A stretch of 64,000 bases of DNA from Bradyrhizobium sp. Ash2021. Its GTDB lineage: Bacteria > Pseudomonadota > Alphaproteobacteria > Rhizobiales > Xanthobacteraceae. Made by a program: the position numbers and the translations under genes. The stretch spans positions 186,001-250,000 of the forward strand of contig NZ_CP100605.1 in the NCBI RefSeq assembly GCF_031202265.1, read 5' to 3'. A model generated the notes under the pieces. It saw nothing but the letters and a program-made list of their open reading frames with translations, searched no databases and was not told where the DNA came from. Shown here one piece after another: positions 44,555 through 54,569 of this stretch. The stretch's first letter is position 1; the number at the start of each line of letters is the position of its first letter.

Positions 44555-46417
44555 TCAGTTGCAGACCATTGACCGTGCGGTGGGATTTGCATTTCCTCCC
44601 GGTCCCGGTCCATTCCCTGCGGCCAGCGAGCAACCCTTGGGCACCGGTCGGCAGCCTTGAGCATCGCATACGATCTGGCCCGATGCTTGTGGCTTAGATG
44701 GCGTTGCATCCAACTTCACGCGGTCCTTTTGGTTGCCCTTCTCCTCCCGCATCGCTGATGGCCTTTTGGCTTCAACCTTCTTGCACACTCCATCTTCACC
44801 AAATTGATAGCCCACGCGGCACTTGATGCGCACGCATTGGCCACCGTCGGCTCGGAAACCGGTTTCGCATATCAGCGGACATACACGTTCAGTCTTTCCC
44901 TTCACCGCATCGAGCGCGTCAACATTGGCCGCTTTGACATCCAGCTTCAGCCCCGCGTGCTTGTTGAACAGGTCAAGCGACCGCTGCGATGCGGCATTCC
45001 AGTCGCCATCAACGGAACCGGTGTTGCAGCCGACCCGGCGCAATTCGGATTGGAGTGAGCGAGGGAGATCGACCGCTATCGGCTGCTCGGATTTGGAATC
45101 GGTCGGTGAAAGTGCAGTAAGTTTCTCTTCCTTGGCTTTCCTGTCGGCAGCCGCTTTTTCATCTGCAGCCAGCTTTGCAGCCTCGGCGGCTTTGGCGCGT
45201 TCGGCCTCAGCTTGAGTCTTGGCGGCCTTCGCAGCTTCGGCGGTCTTGTCTTCCTCGGCGGCTTTGGTGAGGGCAGCCGCCTTGGCGCGTTCGGCCTCGG
45301 CCACCTTCGCTTCTTGGGCCTTCTTGGCGAGTTCGGCCGCGACGCGGGCCTTCTCCGTCGCTTTCGCTTCCTCGGCAGCCTTGGCCTGCGCGGCGGCTTT
45401 GGCGCCTTCAATCGCCAGCCGGGTCTGTTCTTCCTGCGCAGCCTTGGCCTTGCTGGTGGCCTCTATACGCGCCGCTTCCGCCGCCAGCTTGTCACGTTGT
45501 GCCTTGGCGAGCGCGGTAAAGAAGCCAGACGGATATTTTTCTATGAAGGCATCCCAAACGGGTTTGGTACCGACCTGCAGAGCAAATTCGTAGTTGCGTT
45601 GCATGGTTGCGTCTTGGTCGGTAGGTGCAGCCATTGTCGGCGCAGGTGCGGCAGGCACCAACGTCACATCGTTGCCGCCCAGCGATCCGTAAACGAATGG
45701 CTCCTGCGCGTTGTTGGTCGCCTTCAACACGTCGTCGCGCACAAAACCGAATGCCTTGCGCAGATCGAGGCCGGGTTTGGCCAGATGGTTCACCAGTGCG
45801 GTCGCGAACGGACTATTCTTGCTGTCGCCGTCCGACGCCGTTGAGCCTGCTTTAGCCGCGAATGCAATCATGGTGTTCGGGCTGGATGGCTCAACCTTAG
45901 CAAGCCCGCGACCGATAGCGCGCGATCCCAATGTCCGCTTCATGCTCTTGGCAAACGGATTGTCCCGGCATGCATCGAGTATGACCAGCCGAAGTTGCCT
46001 GGCGGGTTCCGCTGCCACCAAAACACGGTCGAGCGCGAACGTCTCGTCGAGCACATCGGTGTCGGTTTCAAGCGTAGCATCGACCGGAATGAGATAGTTA
46101 TTGCCGTCGAGTTCGATGCCATGTCCGGCGTAGTAGATCACGGCAACATCGGCATCCCGGGTCTTGCTGCCGAAGTCACGCAAGGCGCGACGCATGTCGG
46201 CCGCTTTGAGGTCGTAACGGGTTTCCACGCTATCGAAACCGGCCCTCTTGAGCATCGCGGCGATAGCCGCAGCATCGTTCGCGGGGTTCGTAAGACGAGC
46301 TACGTTTTGATATCCGGAATTGCCAATAACGAGCGCCACTCGCTTCTCGGCAAATGCGGGCTCGCTCAAGAGCCAGATCGAGAAGATCGATAAAACAATA
46401 GCTCCAAGCGCCCGCAT
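44555..46417 (-). CDS. Secreted caspase-like (peptidase C14) protein with Ala-rich coiled coil
   Basis: 620 aa from the ATG at 46417 (AGGA upstream). Signal peptide: MRALGAIVLSIFSIWLLSEP, then AFA. The caspase-like domain (about 25-250) has KRVALVIGNSGYQNVARLTN, the catalytic His99 in YYAGHGIEL and Cys150 in DACRDNPF. A ~130-residue Ala/Lys/Glu coiled coil follows (about 330-460), then a peptidoglycan-binding-like segment (RRVGCNTGSVDGDWNAASQR) and a Cys-rich tail. It would cleave after basic or acidic residues in the periplasm. It is divergent from the propeller/papain gene. Confidence 0.88.
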   Translation of the reverse strand: MRALGAIVLSIFSIWLLSEPAFAEKRVALVIGNSGYQNVARLTNPANDAAAIAAMLKRAGFDSVETRYDLKAADMRRALRDFGSKTRDADVAVIYYAGHGIELDGNNYLIPVDATLETDTDVLDETFALDRVLVAAEPARQLRLVILDACRDNPFAKSMKRTLGSRAIGRGLAKVEPSSPNTMIAFAAKAGSTASDGDSKNSPFATALVNHLAKPGLDLRKAFGFVRDDVLKATNNAQEPFVYGSLGGNDVTLVPAAPAPTMAAPTDQDATMQRNYEFALQVGTKPVWDAFIEKYPSGFFTALAKAQRDKLAAEAARIEATSKAKAAQEEQTRLAIEGAKAAAQAKAAEEAKATEKARVAAELAKKAQEAKVAEAERAKAAALTKAAEEDKTAEAAKAAKTQAEAERAKAAEAAKLAADEKAAADRKAKEEKLTALSPTDSKSEQPIAVDLPRSLQSELRRVGCNTGSVDGDWNAASQRSLDLFNKHAGLKLDVKAANVDALDAVKGKTERVCPLICETGFRADGGQCVRIKCRVGYQFGEDGVCKKVEAKRPSAMREEKGNQKDRVKLDATPSKPQASGQIVCDAQGCRPVPKGCSLAAGNGPGPGGNANPTARSMVCN

Positions 46418-46953
46418 CGAAATCCTATCCAAGGCAATAGATACAACCCTATCACCGAGTCTCATGTTCGCAATGAGCGGCTTCCTGTCTATGACCAAGG
46501 TCACAATAACCTGTGGCGAACCGAAAAATGTCCGGGTCGGGGCCAGGAGGAGACATCCCGCATCATGTTCGGTGTGCACTTCGGCCTTAGCCAGGGTTTC
46601 GCTGCGCGCGCCAACGCTGCGAGCCCCTCGGGGATGTGGTTTCCCGAACAGAGCGAACTGCGGCGCGAGCGTTTCGTCACGATGATCGTCACTCCGCAGC
46701 CATCCTGATCATTGTTGCAGGCGCTCCAATTGCGATCAATCAGCCGCGGCGCTACTCGGTTTCGCCGGAGATTCGCAACACCGTACAATGAGCCGTCTTG
46801 ATTGCCGCCAAGCGCTAAAAATGGGACAGGATGGCGGACTATCTTTGAGATCGGAGTCGAGCGAGCTTGTCAGTTGAGTGTCGCTCTCGCCGTTGATATC
46901 CTTCTTTCGCGTCCAAGTTGACACCGCCCTATCTGTCCAGAAGGGGGAATAGC

Positions 46954-48050
46954 ATGGCGCAAAATCAAATCGGGAACAACACGACGGCGTCCAGCCCGTT
47001 GGTCACCGCGGGCGACGTGGTCTACTTTCGAGGGACGGACGACAAGCTCTGGAAAGTCAATGGCGATGGCACGGCCAGACGCAGATCGGCACCAACAAGA
47101 CCAAGTCGACGCCGTTTGTCTTCGCCGACCCGGTCACCGGAGAGTGGGTCTATTTCCAGGGCACTAACGATAAATTGTGGAAGGTCAGAGGCGACAGCGC
47201 CGGCACCAGCCTGACGCAGATCGGCACCAACAAGACCAAGTCGACGCCGTTCGTTACCTTCGACAGCAGCACCGGCGACGTCTGGGTCTATTTTCAGGGT
47301 ACCGATGACAAGCTGTGGAAGGTCAGAGGCGACGGCGCCGGCACCGGCCTGACGCAGATCGGCACCAACAAGACCAAATCGACCCCGTTCGTCTTCGCTG
47401 ACCCGGTCACCGGAGAGTGGGTTTATTTCCAGGGCACCGACGACAAGTTGTGGAAGGTCAGAGGCGACAGCGCCGGCACCAGTCTGACGCAGATCGGCAC
47501 CAACAAAACCAAATCGATGCCGTTCGTTACCTTCGACAGCAGCACCAGCGACGTCTGGGTCTACTTCCAAGGTACGGACGACAGGCTGTGGAAAGTCAAA
47601 AGCGATAGCGCCGGCACTGCCTTGTTGAACATCGGCGGCAACAAGACCAAATCGCCCCCCTTCGTGACCGTCGACGGTTGGGTGTACTTTCAGGGCACCG
47701 ATGACAGGTTGTTGAAAGTTTTCAACGATGGGACCCAAGGATCTCAACTCGACGGCAACACCACCGCATCGACCCCGAAAGTGAAACGAATCGGACTCGC
47801 CGATGCCACTGTGGAAGAGTGGGTGTACTTCCAAGGCACAGACGACAAGCTGTGGCGATACTTCCAGTTATTAGGAGGAAAACAGGCGGAGTTCACAGCG
47901 AGACAGAACGGCTGGCATTTCAACAATGAGTTTGTCAACAAGCTGTTTGGTGGTCTCCTCGAAACGCAGGGACTCTGCGGCGGAATGGCCTACTCGGCCC
48001 TGGATTACTATTTCTCCGATCTGCCCATACCGACACACCGGCAGGGAGAC
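46954..48050 (+). pseudogene. Beta-propeller/papain-like protein, 5' part (frameshift, then IS256)
   Basis: It starts MAQNQIGNNTTASSPLVTAG behind GGGGGAA. Seven repeats of ~45 residues with the core WVYFQGTDDKLWKVRGD form what is probably a seven-bladed lectin-like propeller. After it comes NNEFVNKLFGGLLETQGLCG and GMAYSALDYYFSDLPIPTH, the start of a papain-like fold with the candidate catalytic Cys. A 1-bp deletion near 47073 breaks the first repeat, and IS256 A2 interrupts at 48050. No classical signal peptide is present. Confidence 0.75.
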
Positions 48051-49467
48051 GAGCTATGGCCCAAAGTTGGTGACGGCGTGAATCGGGAAGGCGGCATATC
48101 GTGGGGGTGTTCAACGCCTCCACTTCTCCACCAAAGGAGCGATATGCCGTGTCTAAGGATACCGTCGTAAAACTGATTCAGCCAGGAACTTTCAGCGACC
48201 AACTCACCGACATTTTGCGCGATGGGGCGCGTGCCCTTCTCGCCCAGGCGGTGGAGGCCGAGGTCGCCGGGTTTCTTTCCAAGCATGCCGATTTGAAGAC
48301 CGAGGATGGCCACCAACGCGTGGTGCGCCACGGTCATCTGCCCGAGCGCGAGGTGATGACGGGCATCGGCGCGGTCCCGGTGCGCCAGCCCCGCGTGCGC
48401 GATCGCGAGGCCGCAGCCGGCGATCCCCGCCGCATCCGCTTCTCGCCATCGATCTTGCCGCCCTATATGCGCCGCTCGAAGTCGATCGAGACGCTGCTAC
48501 CGATCCTCTACCTGAAGGGCATCTCGACCGGCGATTTCTCGGACGCTCTGGCGGCCTTGCTCGGCAAGGATGCGCCCGGCCTCTCGGCCAGCGCCATCGG
48601 CCGCCTGAAGGACGGCTGGCAGGATGATCATGCCCAGTGGCGCAAGCGTGATTTGTCGGGCAAGCGCTACGTGTACGTCTGGGCGGACGGCATCCACCTC
48701 GAGGCGCGGCTGGAAGATGAAAAGCAGTGCATCCTGGTGCTGATCGGCGCGACGCCCGAGGGCAAGAAAGAGCTCGTCGGGTTCACCGATGGCGCTCGGG
48801 AAAGTGCGCAGGATTGGCGCGATCTGCTGCTGGATCTGAAGCGATGCGGGCTCGATGCCCGGCCCGAGCTGATGATCGCCGACGGCGCGCTCGGCTTCTG
48901 GAAAGCGGCCGGCGAGGTCTGGCCGAAAGCACGCGAGCAGCGCTGTTGGGTGCACAAGACGGCGAACGTGCTGGGCAAATTACCCAAGAGTGTGCAACCA
49001 AAGGCCAAGCGGGCGCTGCAGGAAATCTGGATGGCCGAGACCAAGGCCAATGCCGAAGTCGCCTTCGACGCCTTCATCGAAAGCTACACGCCGAAATACC
49101 AGAAGGCCGTCGATTGTCTGACGAAGGATCGCGACCTGCTGCTCGCCTTCTACGACTTCCCGGCCGAGCATTGGAAGCACCTGCGCACCACCAACCCGAT
49201 TGAAAGCACTTTCGCGACCGTCCGCCACCGCACGATCCGATCGAAAGGCTGCCTCTCAAACAAGACCGCTCTCGCCATGGTATTCAAGCTGGTCGAAGGG
49301 GCGCAACGATCCTGGCGACGGCTCGACGGACATGCACACTTGCCAAAGATCATTCTCGGTGTGAAATTCACCGACGGGATCGAGGTCACCGCCAAGCTGG
49401 CCGCCCCTCAGCCCGCAACCGCCGCCGCCTGACTGATCAGGCCGTCACCAAAAATTGGCGATAGCTC
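48051..49467 (+). mobile_element. IS256-family element, copy A2, 1417 bp, 8-bp target duplication
   Basis: Ends as in copy A1 and the same length. AGGGAGAC is repeated at 48043-48050 and 49468-49475. The protein is identical to A1, in inverted orientation relative to it. Confidence 0.95.
48149..49432 (+). CDS. IS256-family (mutator) transposase, copy A2
   Basis: 427 aa from the GTG at 48149 with AAGGAG upstream. Every residue is the same as in copy A1, which shows very recent transposition. Confidence 0.95.
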   Translation: MSKDTVVKLIQPGTFSDQLTDILRDGARALLAQAVEAEVAGFLSKHADLKTEDGHQRVVRHGHLPEREVMTGIGAVPVRQPRVRDREAAAGDPRRIRFSPSILPPYMRRSKSIETLLPILYLKGISTGDFSDALAALLGKDAPGLSASAIGRLKDGWQDDHAQWRKRDLSGKRYVYVWADGIHLEARLEDEKQCILVLIGATPEGKKELVGFTDGARESAQDWRDLLLDLKRCGLDARPELMIADGALGFWKAAGEVWPKAREQRCWVHKTANVLGKLPKSVQPKAKRALQEIWMAETKANAEVAFDAFIESYTPKYQKAVDCLTKDRDLLLAFYDFPAEHWKHLRTTNPIESTFATVRHRTIRSKGCLSNKTALAMVFKLVEGAQRSWRRLDGHAHLPKIILGVKFTDGIEVTAKLAAPQPATAAA

Positions 49468-50705
49468 AGGGAGACTTTGGCAGTCCCGATGCGACGGTGC
49501 CACCCGATGGTCGACTCCACTCGATGATCTTTAACCGGCTGATCGATAGTTTCGCGGATAATTTTGGTAAATGGTCCTGCGTCTATCCGGCATTGGATGC
49601 CGCTGTGGGGGCTGCGCTCGGGCTCGTGGTTGGGGGAGGCTTGCTTGGCGCTGTGGTCGGCGCCGTGTGGGGAGGTATCTACGGGGAGCTCCATGAGGCG
49701 TTTGAGTGCCCAGGCGGCGGAGCAGCGGGCATGACGCGCCAAGAACTCCCGAACCTCACGCGGAACTTCCTTGATAAGGGCATTCCCGTTCCGATCGGGC
49801 TCATCTTCGATGAGGACATCTTGAATATCAGCGAGAGCCACCAAGTCGTGGCCTATGGGTACTCCATGAACGGGACGACCATGACGATCAACATCTACGA
49901 CAATCGCATCCATGACACAGAGTGCGTACTTCGTATTCCTGATATCAGCAATCCAGGAGAAATCAGGGCATTCGCTGTAGATCCGTCCACTGGAGAAATG
50001 CTCCCCTTACCGAATAATAATAATGATAAGTGGGCCGGCCTTCTGGTGGAAGACGGATATCGTCCGCAGTGGCCGTCATATGGCCCGGATATTAGCATCG
50101 CTTCCCCCCAGTCTCTTCAGCTGAGCGGGCCGATAGTGACGGCGCCCGTATCGGTCAGTGCGGGACCCACCGCCGCCAAAAAGGCTTCGCGCCCCCGCCC
50201 CGGCGCACCGGGGGCTCGGGTCAATCAGATCGTCATGGTGGCCCAGCAACAACAGGCGATGGGAGACCTGCTCGTCGACACCTACTCAGTGCAGAACTAC
50301 GGCGAATTTCCTGCACACTATTCGTCCTTGGGTATCGAGATCGATGCGCCGGATGGCAGCCAGTCGTTCGCACCACCACCCGCACCGCCAACAGACAATG
50401 AACTCGCGCCGGGGGACACGATCGGGGTGACGATCAATGTCGCCAGCTTCGGGTCTGCACCTGGAAACTATGCATTGATTGCCGGGTACAACAGCGTCGG
50501 AATCAACGGCTCGGGAGCATGGTTCCGAATATTGTACCCTCCGGCCAGCGTCAGCGCGTCGCCTCAAATATCATCATCCAAAGGCCAATCGCGGGGCGCG
50601 TCTAAGAACGGAGGCGAGGGCCAGGGAAGCCGCCACGGTGACGAACTGCGGCCGCCTCATAGGCATCCCCGATGCTTAGAGATCACTTCCGTACCCCGTC
50701 ATTGA
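49468..50705 (+). pseudogene. Beta-propeller/papain-like protein, 3' part
   Basis: After the target duplication the frame continues GDFGSPDATVPPDGRLHSMI to the rest of the papain-like domain: a glycine-rich helix (GAALGLVVGGGLLGAVVGAV), then the candidate catalytic His in NISESHQVVAYGYSMN and the Asp/Asn in INIYDNRIHD. A C-terminal Ig-like domain (about the last 130 residues) contains YSVQNYGEFPAHYSSLGIEI and GAWFRILYPP. The whole restored protein would be ~775 aa: propeller, protease-like domain, Ig-like domain. Confidence 0.75.
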
Positions 50706-50757
50706 ATCAGACGTGCATTTTTACATCACAGCAGACTACACGGCCGATGTCGCAGAT

Positions 50758-52329
50758 GGGTCCAGGCCGTGTAAAAACGTGATGCTTTAGGCAGGTGAAC
50801 TCGACATGGTGACACCGGGCCTAGCTCAGGCGCGGATCGCCTCCATCAAACCACCAACGCCCAGAATGCTGATTACCCTTTTCATGTTGTAGGCCAGGAC
50901 GTGCAGCGCCATTTCGGTACCGACGTTCTTGAGCGTTTTCATCTGGAAGTGCGTGGCTCCCATCCAGGACTTTATCGTACCGAAGGGATGCTCCACAGTT
51001 TGGCGGCGCTCTCGCATCTTAGCCGGGTTCCGATCGAGCCGCGCTTGCACAGCCTCAAGGACGGCTTCGTGCTCCCAACGGGAGATCCGCCGCTCCTTGC
51101 CTGTTGTACACTTGCTCTTCAGCGCGCAGGCCTGACAGGCGGTGGTCCAATAGCGACGCAGTGTCTTACCCTCTTCCTCATTGGTGTAGTGATAGGTTAG
51201 CTGCTCACCGGCGGGACAAAGATAAACGTCGTCCGCGGCGACATAGACGAAGTCCTGCTTGCCGAAGCGGCCTTTGGCGAGAAGGCCCGAGGTCATCGGC
51301 TTCGGAAGATAAACTGTGATGCCGGCTTGCTCGCAGGCGACAATTTCCTCGCCGCTATAGTAGCCGCGATCGGCTACAGCCTCGATGGTCTCGGAACCAA
51401 TCGCTGCGCGTGCCTGCTCAGACATGCGGGATAGCTGGCTCCGGTCAGAACCAACATTGGTCACCTCATGGGTAACAATGAGATGATGTTTGGTATCGAC
51501 GGCGCTCTGCACATTGTAACCAACCATCCCGCTGCCTCGGCCGCTGGTCGCCATCGAGCGAGCATCGGGATCGGTCAGCGATATCTGCTTGTCCTCGGTC
51601 TGCATCATCTGAGTGTTCAGACCGTTCAGGCGCTGTATCTCCTGGCGCAGCGCTGTAATCTTCTCGTTGAGCCGGGTGATCTTGGCCTCTGGTACGGCTT
51701 CCCCCTGGCGATCGGCGCTGTCGAGCTGTGAGAGGTAGCGGGCTATGCTCTCGTCGATCTGCACCAGCCGCCGCTGCATCTTGGCCTGGGTGAAGTTCCG
51801 ATCCCTCGTGTTGACGGCCTTGAACTTGCTGCCGTCGATCGCAACGCTTGCTTCGCTGAACAGCTCAAGGCGGCGGCACAGCACCCACGAACTCACGGCA
51901 GACCTTGCGGATGGCCTCGCCATTGTCTTTACGGAAGTCGGCTATCGTCTTGAAGTCCGGCGTCAGCCTGCCCGTCAGCCAAACCAACTCGATGTTGCGC
52001 TGGCACTCCCGTTCCAGCCGACGGCTCGACTGCACCCGGTTGAGGTAGCCGTAGACGTAGATCTTCAACAGCGTCGCAGGATGATAGGCCGGCCTTCCTG
52101 TCGCCTCCGGCTCAACGCCGTCAAAGCCGAGCTTGGCCAGGTCAAGCTCATCGACCAACACATCGATCGCCCGGACCGGATTGTCCTCGCCCAAATAGTC
52201 ATCCAGCCGCTCGGGAAATAACGTGCTCTGACTGCGGTCATCGCCAACGACAAAGCGCGTCATCGAATCCTCCCGGCAAATCACAGGAGAAGCATATCAT
52301 TTGCGAGGCGTTTTCACACAGGCTGGGTC
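50758..52329 (-). mobile_element. IS1182-family insertion sequence, ~1.57 kb, frameshifted
   Basis: Terminal repeats: GGGTCCAGGCCGTGTAAAAA on the left against the complement of CGTTTTCACACAGGCTGGGT on the right. The ends occur as solo sequences at 10336, 11591, 22763 and 25851. The transposase is broken by one base, so this copy is probably immobile. Confidence 0.8.
50826..52263 (-). pseudogene. IS1182-family transposase with a frameshift
   Basis: The N-terminal part starts MTRFVVGDDRSQSTLFPERL at 52263 and goes to IADFRKDNGEAIRKVCREFV. The second part resumes VLCRRLELFSEASVAIDGSK in the next frame. An extra G near 51888 (GTGGGTG for GTGGTG) causes the shift. The C-terminal core (VADRGYYSGEEIVACEQAGI, and the Cys cluster CQACALKSKCTTGKERRISR) is intact. 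Confidence 0.88.
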
Positions 52330-52565
52330 GGTCAATCGCGTCGTTTCAGGGATAGGCATGTGAAGTCCGGTTGCCGGTTTCGTAATCGACCTGCACCACC
52401 CTTCCTCACTACGAAACATTCCAACGGGCATAAGCGTTTCTCCCTGCTTTACTCCAGGCATACTGTACTTCCGGTGCACAACCTCCTTTTTTGCGACGTA
52501 CGTGTGCAGGTTTTCTTCGGCTCAGCTCAAGCGCACATGGGCGCAAAGGGGATGACAGAGGGCCG
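52330..52565. other. Short intergenic segment, nothing recognised
   Basis: No coding frame or hairpin stood out. It separates the IS1182 end from the next small gene. Confidence 0.4.
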
Positions 52566-52817
52566 TCATTCCAGAGGCGAATTCTTGCCTTCGAGTTGAG
52601 AGGCTCGCCGCAGGGTGCGGCGGTCACCCTCCATCGAATTAGGACCCATGGTCATCGGACCGGCATGCTCCCCGTGAAAGCGGAACGCAGTTTCGCAGTC
52701 CGCAAGGTCCTTCCAACGTTCCGCTTCGCCGAGCCACTTCCAACTGTGTTGGATATTGAACGTCGCGCGATGGCGACACAATAGTTCCATATCACGACAG
52801 CCTATGGGGTCGTTCAT
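52566..52817 (-). CDS. Hypothetical protein of the 'LAEAERW' type (83 aa)
   Basis: The start at 52817 has AGGGAG six bases upstream. It reads MNDPIGCRDMELLCRHRATF, then WKWLGEAERWKDLADCETAF. The W.WL.EAE.W pattern is found again in the 61-aa protein at 58920-59105 (FIWLAEAEKWEHEAEAEI). This suggests a family of small helical proteins. Function unknown. Confidence 0.65.
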   Translation of the reverse strand: MNDPIGCRDMELLCRHRATFNIQHSWKWLGEAERWKDLADCETAFRFHGEHAGPMTMGPNSMEGDRRTLRRASQLEGKNSPLE

Positions 52818-53050
52818 TGGCATCTCCCTGGACTTGGTTGCCCGCACCCTACGCCTGCGCACGCAAGGGTCTTATTAAATCGGCGTGACCCTATCGAGTC
52901 GGAATTGCGTTTCCTCGAAGAAGCGACAGTGTCGTTGACGGATGATGCGCGCGGTTGCGGTTTTTTTGAAACGGCCGATCCAATCGTAGCGACTTAAAGG
53001 AAGATCCTACGCAAGCTGCGTGAGTTGAGCCGGCGGCCGCATGCGCCGGA

Positions 53051-53405
53051 CTAGTCGGAGAAGTCATACGGGTTTCGGGCTTTATAGGCCAGCATCGCGA
53101 CCGCCGGAGGGGTTTGTTCAAGATCGCTGGGCGACAGGCCCCAGCCGGCGCAGAGCTTCACGTGCAGGTTCATCTCGATGTCGAGGCCGGCCGCCGCTTC
53201 GCTCATGTCAGCGAGCTTGGGCGACTTGTAGACGGAGAGCGCGTAGGCGCGAACAAACTCGGTGAGGATCAGGTAGTCCTGAACGAGGTAGTGACGAAAC
53301 GCCGCTTCGGCGAGCAAACCGTCTGCCAACCCGTTCGTGAAGGGATGCTCGGTGTAGGCCCGCCACTCGGCGGATGCCTGTCTTTAGACGCTCGAAGAAG
53401 CTCAT
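53051..53405 (-). pseudogene. tenA: tenA (thiaminase II / transcriptional activator) remnant
   Basis: From 53405 the sequence reads MSFFERLKTGIR, then after a 2-bp loss continues in the next frame WRAYTEHPFTNGLADGLLAE, AAFRHYLVQDYLILTEFVRA and VEMNLHV-like text (LDIEMNLHVKLCAGWGLSPS). These are TenA motifs, with the active-site region intact in part. The gene stops after ~110 residues where TenA has ~220. It is dead; TenA salvages thiamine pyrimidine. Confidence 0.85.
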
Positions 53406-53495
53406 GATCTTTCGCCGGGTTTGCTTCTCAATGAGTGGCTTTGGCTCGCTACATATAGCACGTCGCAAACCGGGTGGACGTTGACCTTGTCCGCC

Positions 53496-53831
53496 TCAAT
53501 CACCCGCGCCGGGATTTGGTGAGAAGTATTGGAGTTTGTCCGGCTTCCCCTCCCACTCCTTAGAGTCGGGCGGGGTCGCTTTTTTTACCGTAATATTTGG
53601 CCAGATTTTCGCGTATTCCGCATTCAGCGACAGCCATTTCTCAAGCCCCGGCTCGGTGTCAGGCTTGATCGCGTCGACCGGGCATTCCGGCACGCAGACC
53701 CCGCAATCGATGCATTCGTCCGGGTGGATGACGAGCATGTTCTCGCCCTCATAGAAGCAGTCCACGGGGCACACGTCGACGCAGTCCATGATTTTGCAGC
53801 GAATACAGCTCTCGTTGACGACGAAGGTCAA
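53496..53831 (-). CDS. fdxA: FdxA-type ferredoxin (3Fe-4S + 4Fe-4S)
   Basis: 111 aa. Cys9, 17 and 21 ([20 protein letters not shown]), and Cys40, 43, 46 and 50 ([16 protein letters not shown]) give the 7Fe pattern of FdxA, with Cys12 and Cys25 as extra residues as in Azotobacter FdI. The C terminus has the usual [17 protein letters not shown]. It carries electrons at low potential. It lies 38 bp downstream of the MarR gene on the same strand, so the two probably form an operon. Confidence 0.95.
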   Translation of the reverse strand: MTFVVNESCIRCKIMDCVDVCPVDCFYEGENMLVIHPDECIDCGVCVPECPVDAIKPDTEPGLEKWLSLNAEYAKIWPNITVKKATPPDSKEWEGKPDKLQYFSPNPGAGD

Positions 53832-53869
53832 TTAAGCGTCCTTTCAGCAGATCGCAGTGGTGAACTCAT

Positions 53870-54472
53870 TCACGGTGTCCGTCCGTCCTCGCGGTGCTCG
53901 TTCATTGGTTGAAAATGGACGCACAGAAGACCTACGTCCTCTGGCTGAATCGGAACACCGAGGAACAGGCATTCAGCGGCCGACGGGCCCGTGCTCGGCT
54001 GATTGCCGCACATCTCTCTGCCGAAGTGCGTGCAGTCCTGGCAAACACCGATCCGCCGATGTGCACCACTCGTAGCTAGAGTGGACAGCACTTGGTGCAG
54101 GGCGCGACGCATCGCAGTTCGCTCTGCCGCGTCGAGTGAATCCACAGCGCGCACCAGAACTTCGAACGGATCGCGTGCGAGCGCTTTTTTGCCCTTGCTC
54201 GTCAGTCGCAGACTTACGCTTCGCCCGTCCGTCTTGAATGGCTGTCGGACCAAGTACCCACCCGCTTCAAGCGCCTTAATGGCTTGTGTTGCTGTGCCGC
54301 GGGTTGTCGCTTGAAATTCTGCGAAGGCCGACGGGGTCCGTGAGAATGGGTTCGCGCGCGCGAAGAAACGGAGCGCCATCCATTGGGCCGGACTGAGTTC
54401 GCCGTCATAGCCCTCAGCCTGTACGAGCCGTCCCACCTGCAGCAGGAGCTCTGCCGTTTCGCGCGCTGACAT
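53870..54472 (-). CDS. MarR-type winged-helix regulator with C-terminal Cys cluster
   Basis: 200 aa. The winged HTH (about 25-100) reads LSPAQWMALRFFARANPFSR, then TRGTATQAIKALEAGGYLVR and the wing TDGRSVSLRLTSKG. The last 60 residues hold five Cys (144, 147, 155, 168 and 184: CQDCTHFGREMC, then AECLFLG and LLCVHF) that could bind an Fe-S cluster or Zn. With fdxA next to it, an iron-sulfur sensor is a reasonable inference. It is divergent from rpoH. Confidence 0.88.
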   Translation of the reverse strand: MSARETAELLLQVGRLVQAEGYDGELSPAQWMALRFFARANPFSRTPSAFAEFQATTRGTATQAIKALEAGGYLVRQPFKTDGRSVSLRLTSKGKKALARDPFEVLVRAVDSLDAAERTAMRRALHQVLSTLATSGAHRRIGVCQDCTHFGREMCGNQPSTGPSAAECLFLGVPIQPEDVGLLCVHFQPMNEHREDGRTP

Positions 54473-54482
54473 ATTTCACCTC

Positions 54483-54550
54483 TTCGAAAATATAATAGCG
54501 TTCGAAATTACCTTGACAATGGATCGGATGCAGATAATTTTGTTTCGAAA
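54483..54550 (+). promoter_or_regulatory. Divergent promoter region of MarR/fdxA and rpoH
   Basis: TTGACA at 54513-54518 and TAATTT at 54535-54540 with a 16-bp spacer make a good sigma-70 promoter for rpoH. The palindrome TTCGAA occurs three times (TCTTCGAAAAT, CGTTCGAAATT and TTTCGAAAC), two of them before the -35 and one after the -10. These are plausible sites for the MarR-type regulator on both sides. Confidence 0.6.
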
Positions 54551-54569
54551 CTAATTTGAGGGCTTGATC

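Noticed and set aside
45080..45480. Ala/Lys-rich open frames on both strands
   Set aside because: They are shadows of the coiled-coil part of the caspase-like gene.
47095..47900. Regular repeats suspected as a CRISPR or tandem DNA array
   Set aside because: The repeats are ~135 bp, in frame and encode propeller blades; there are no short unique spacers.
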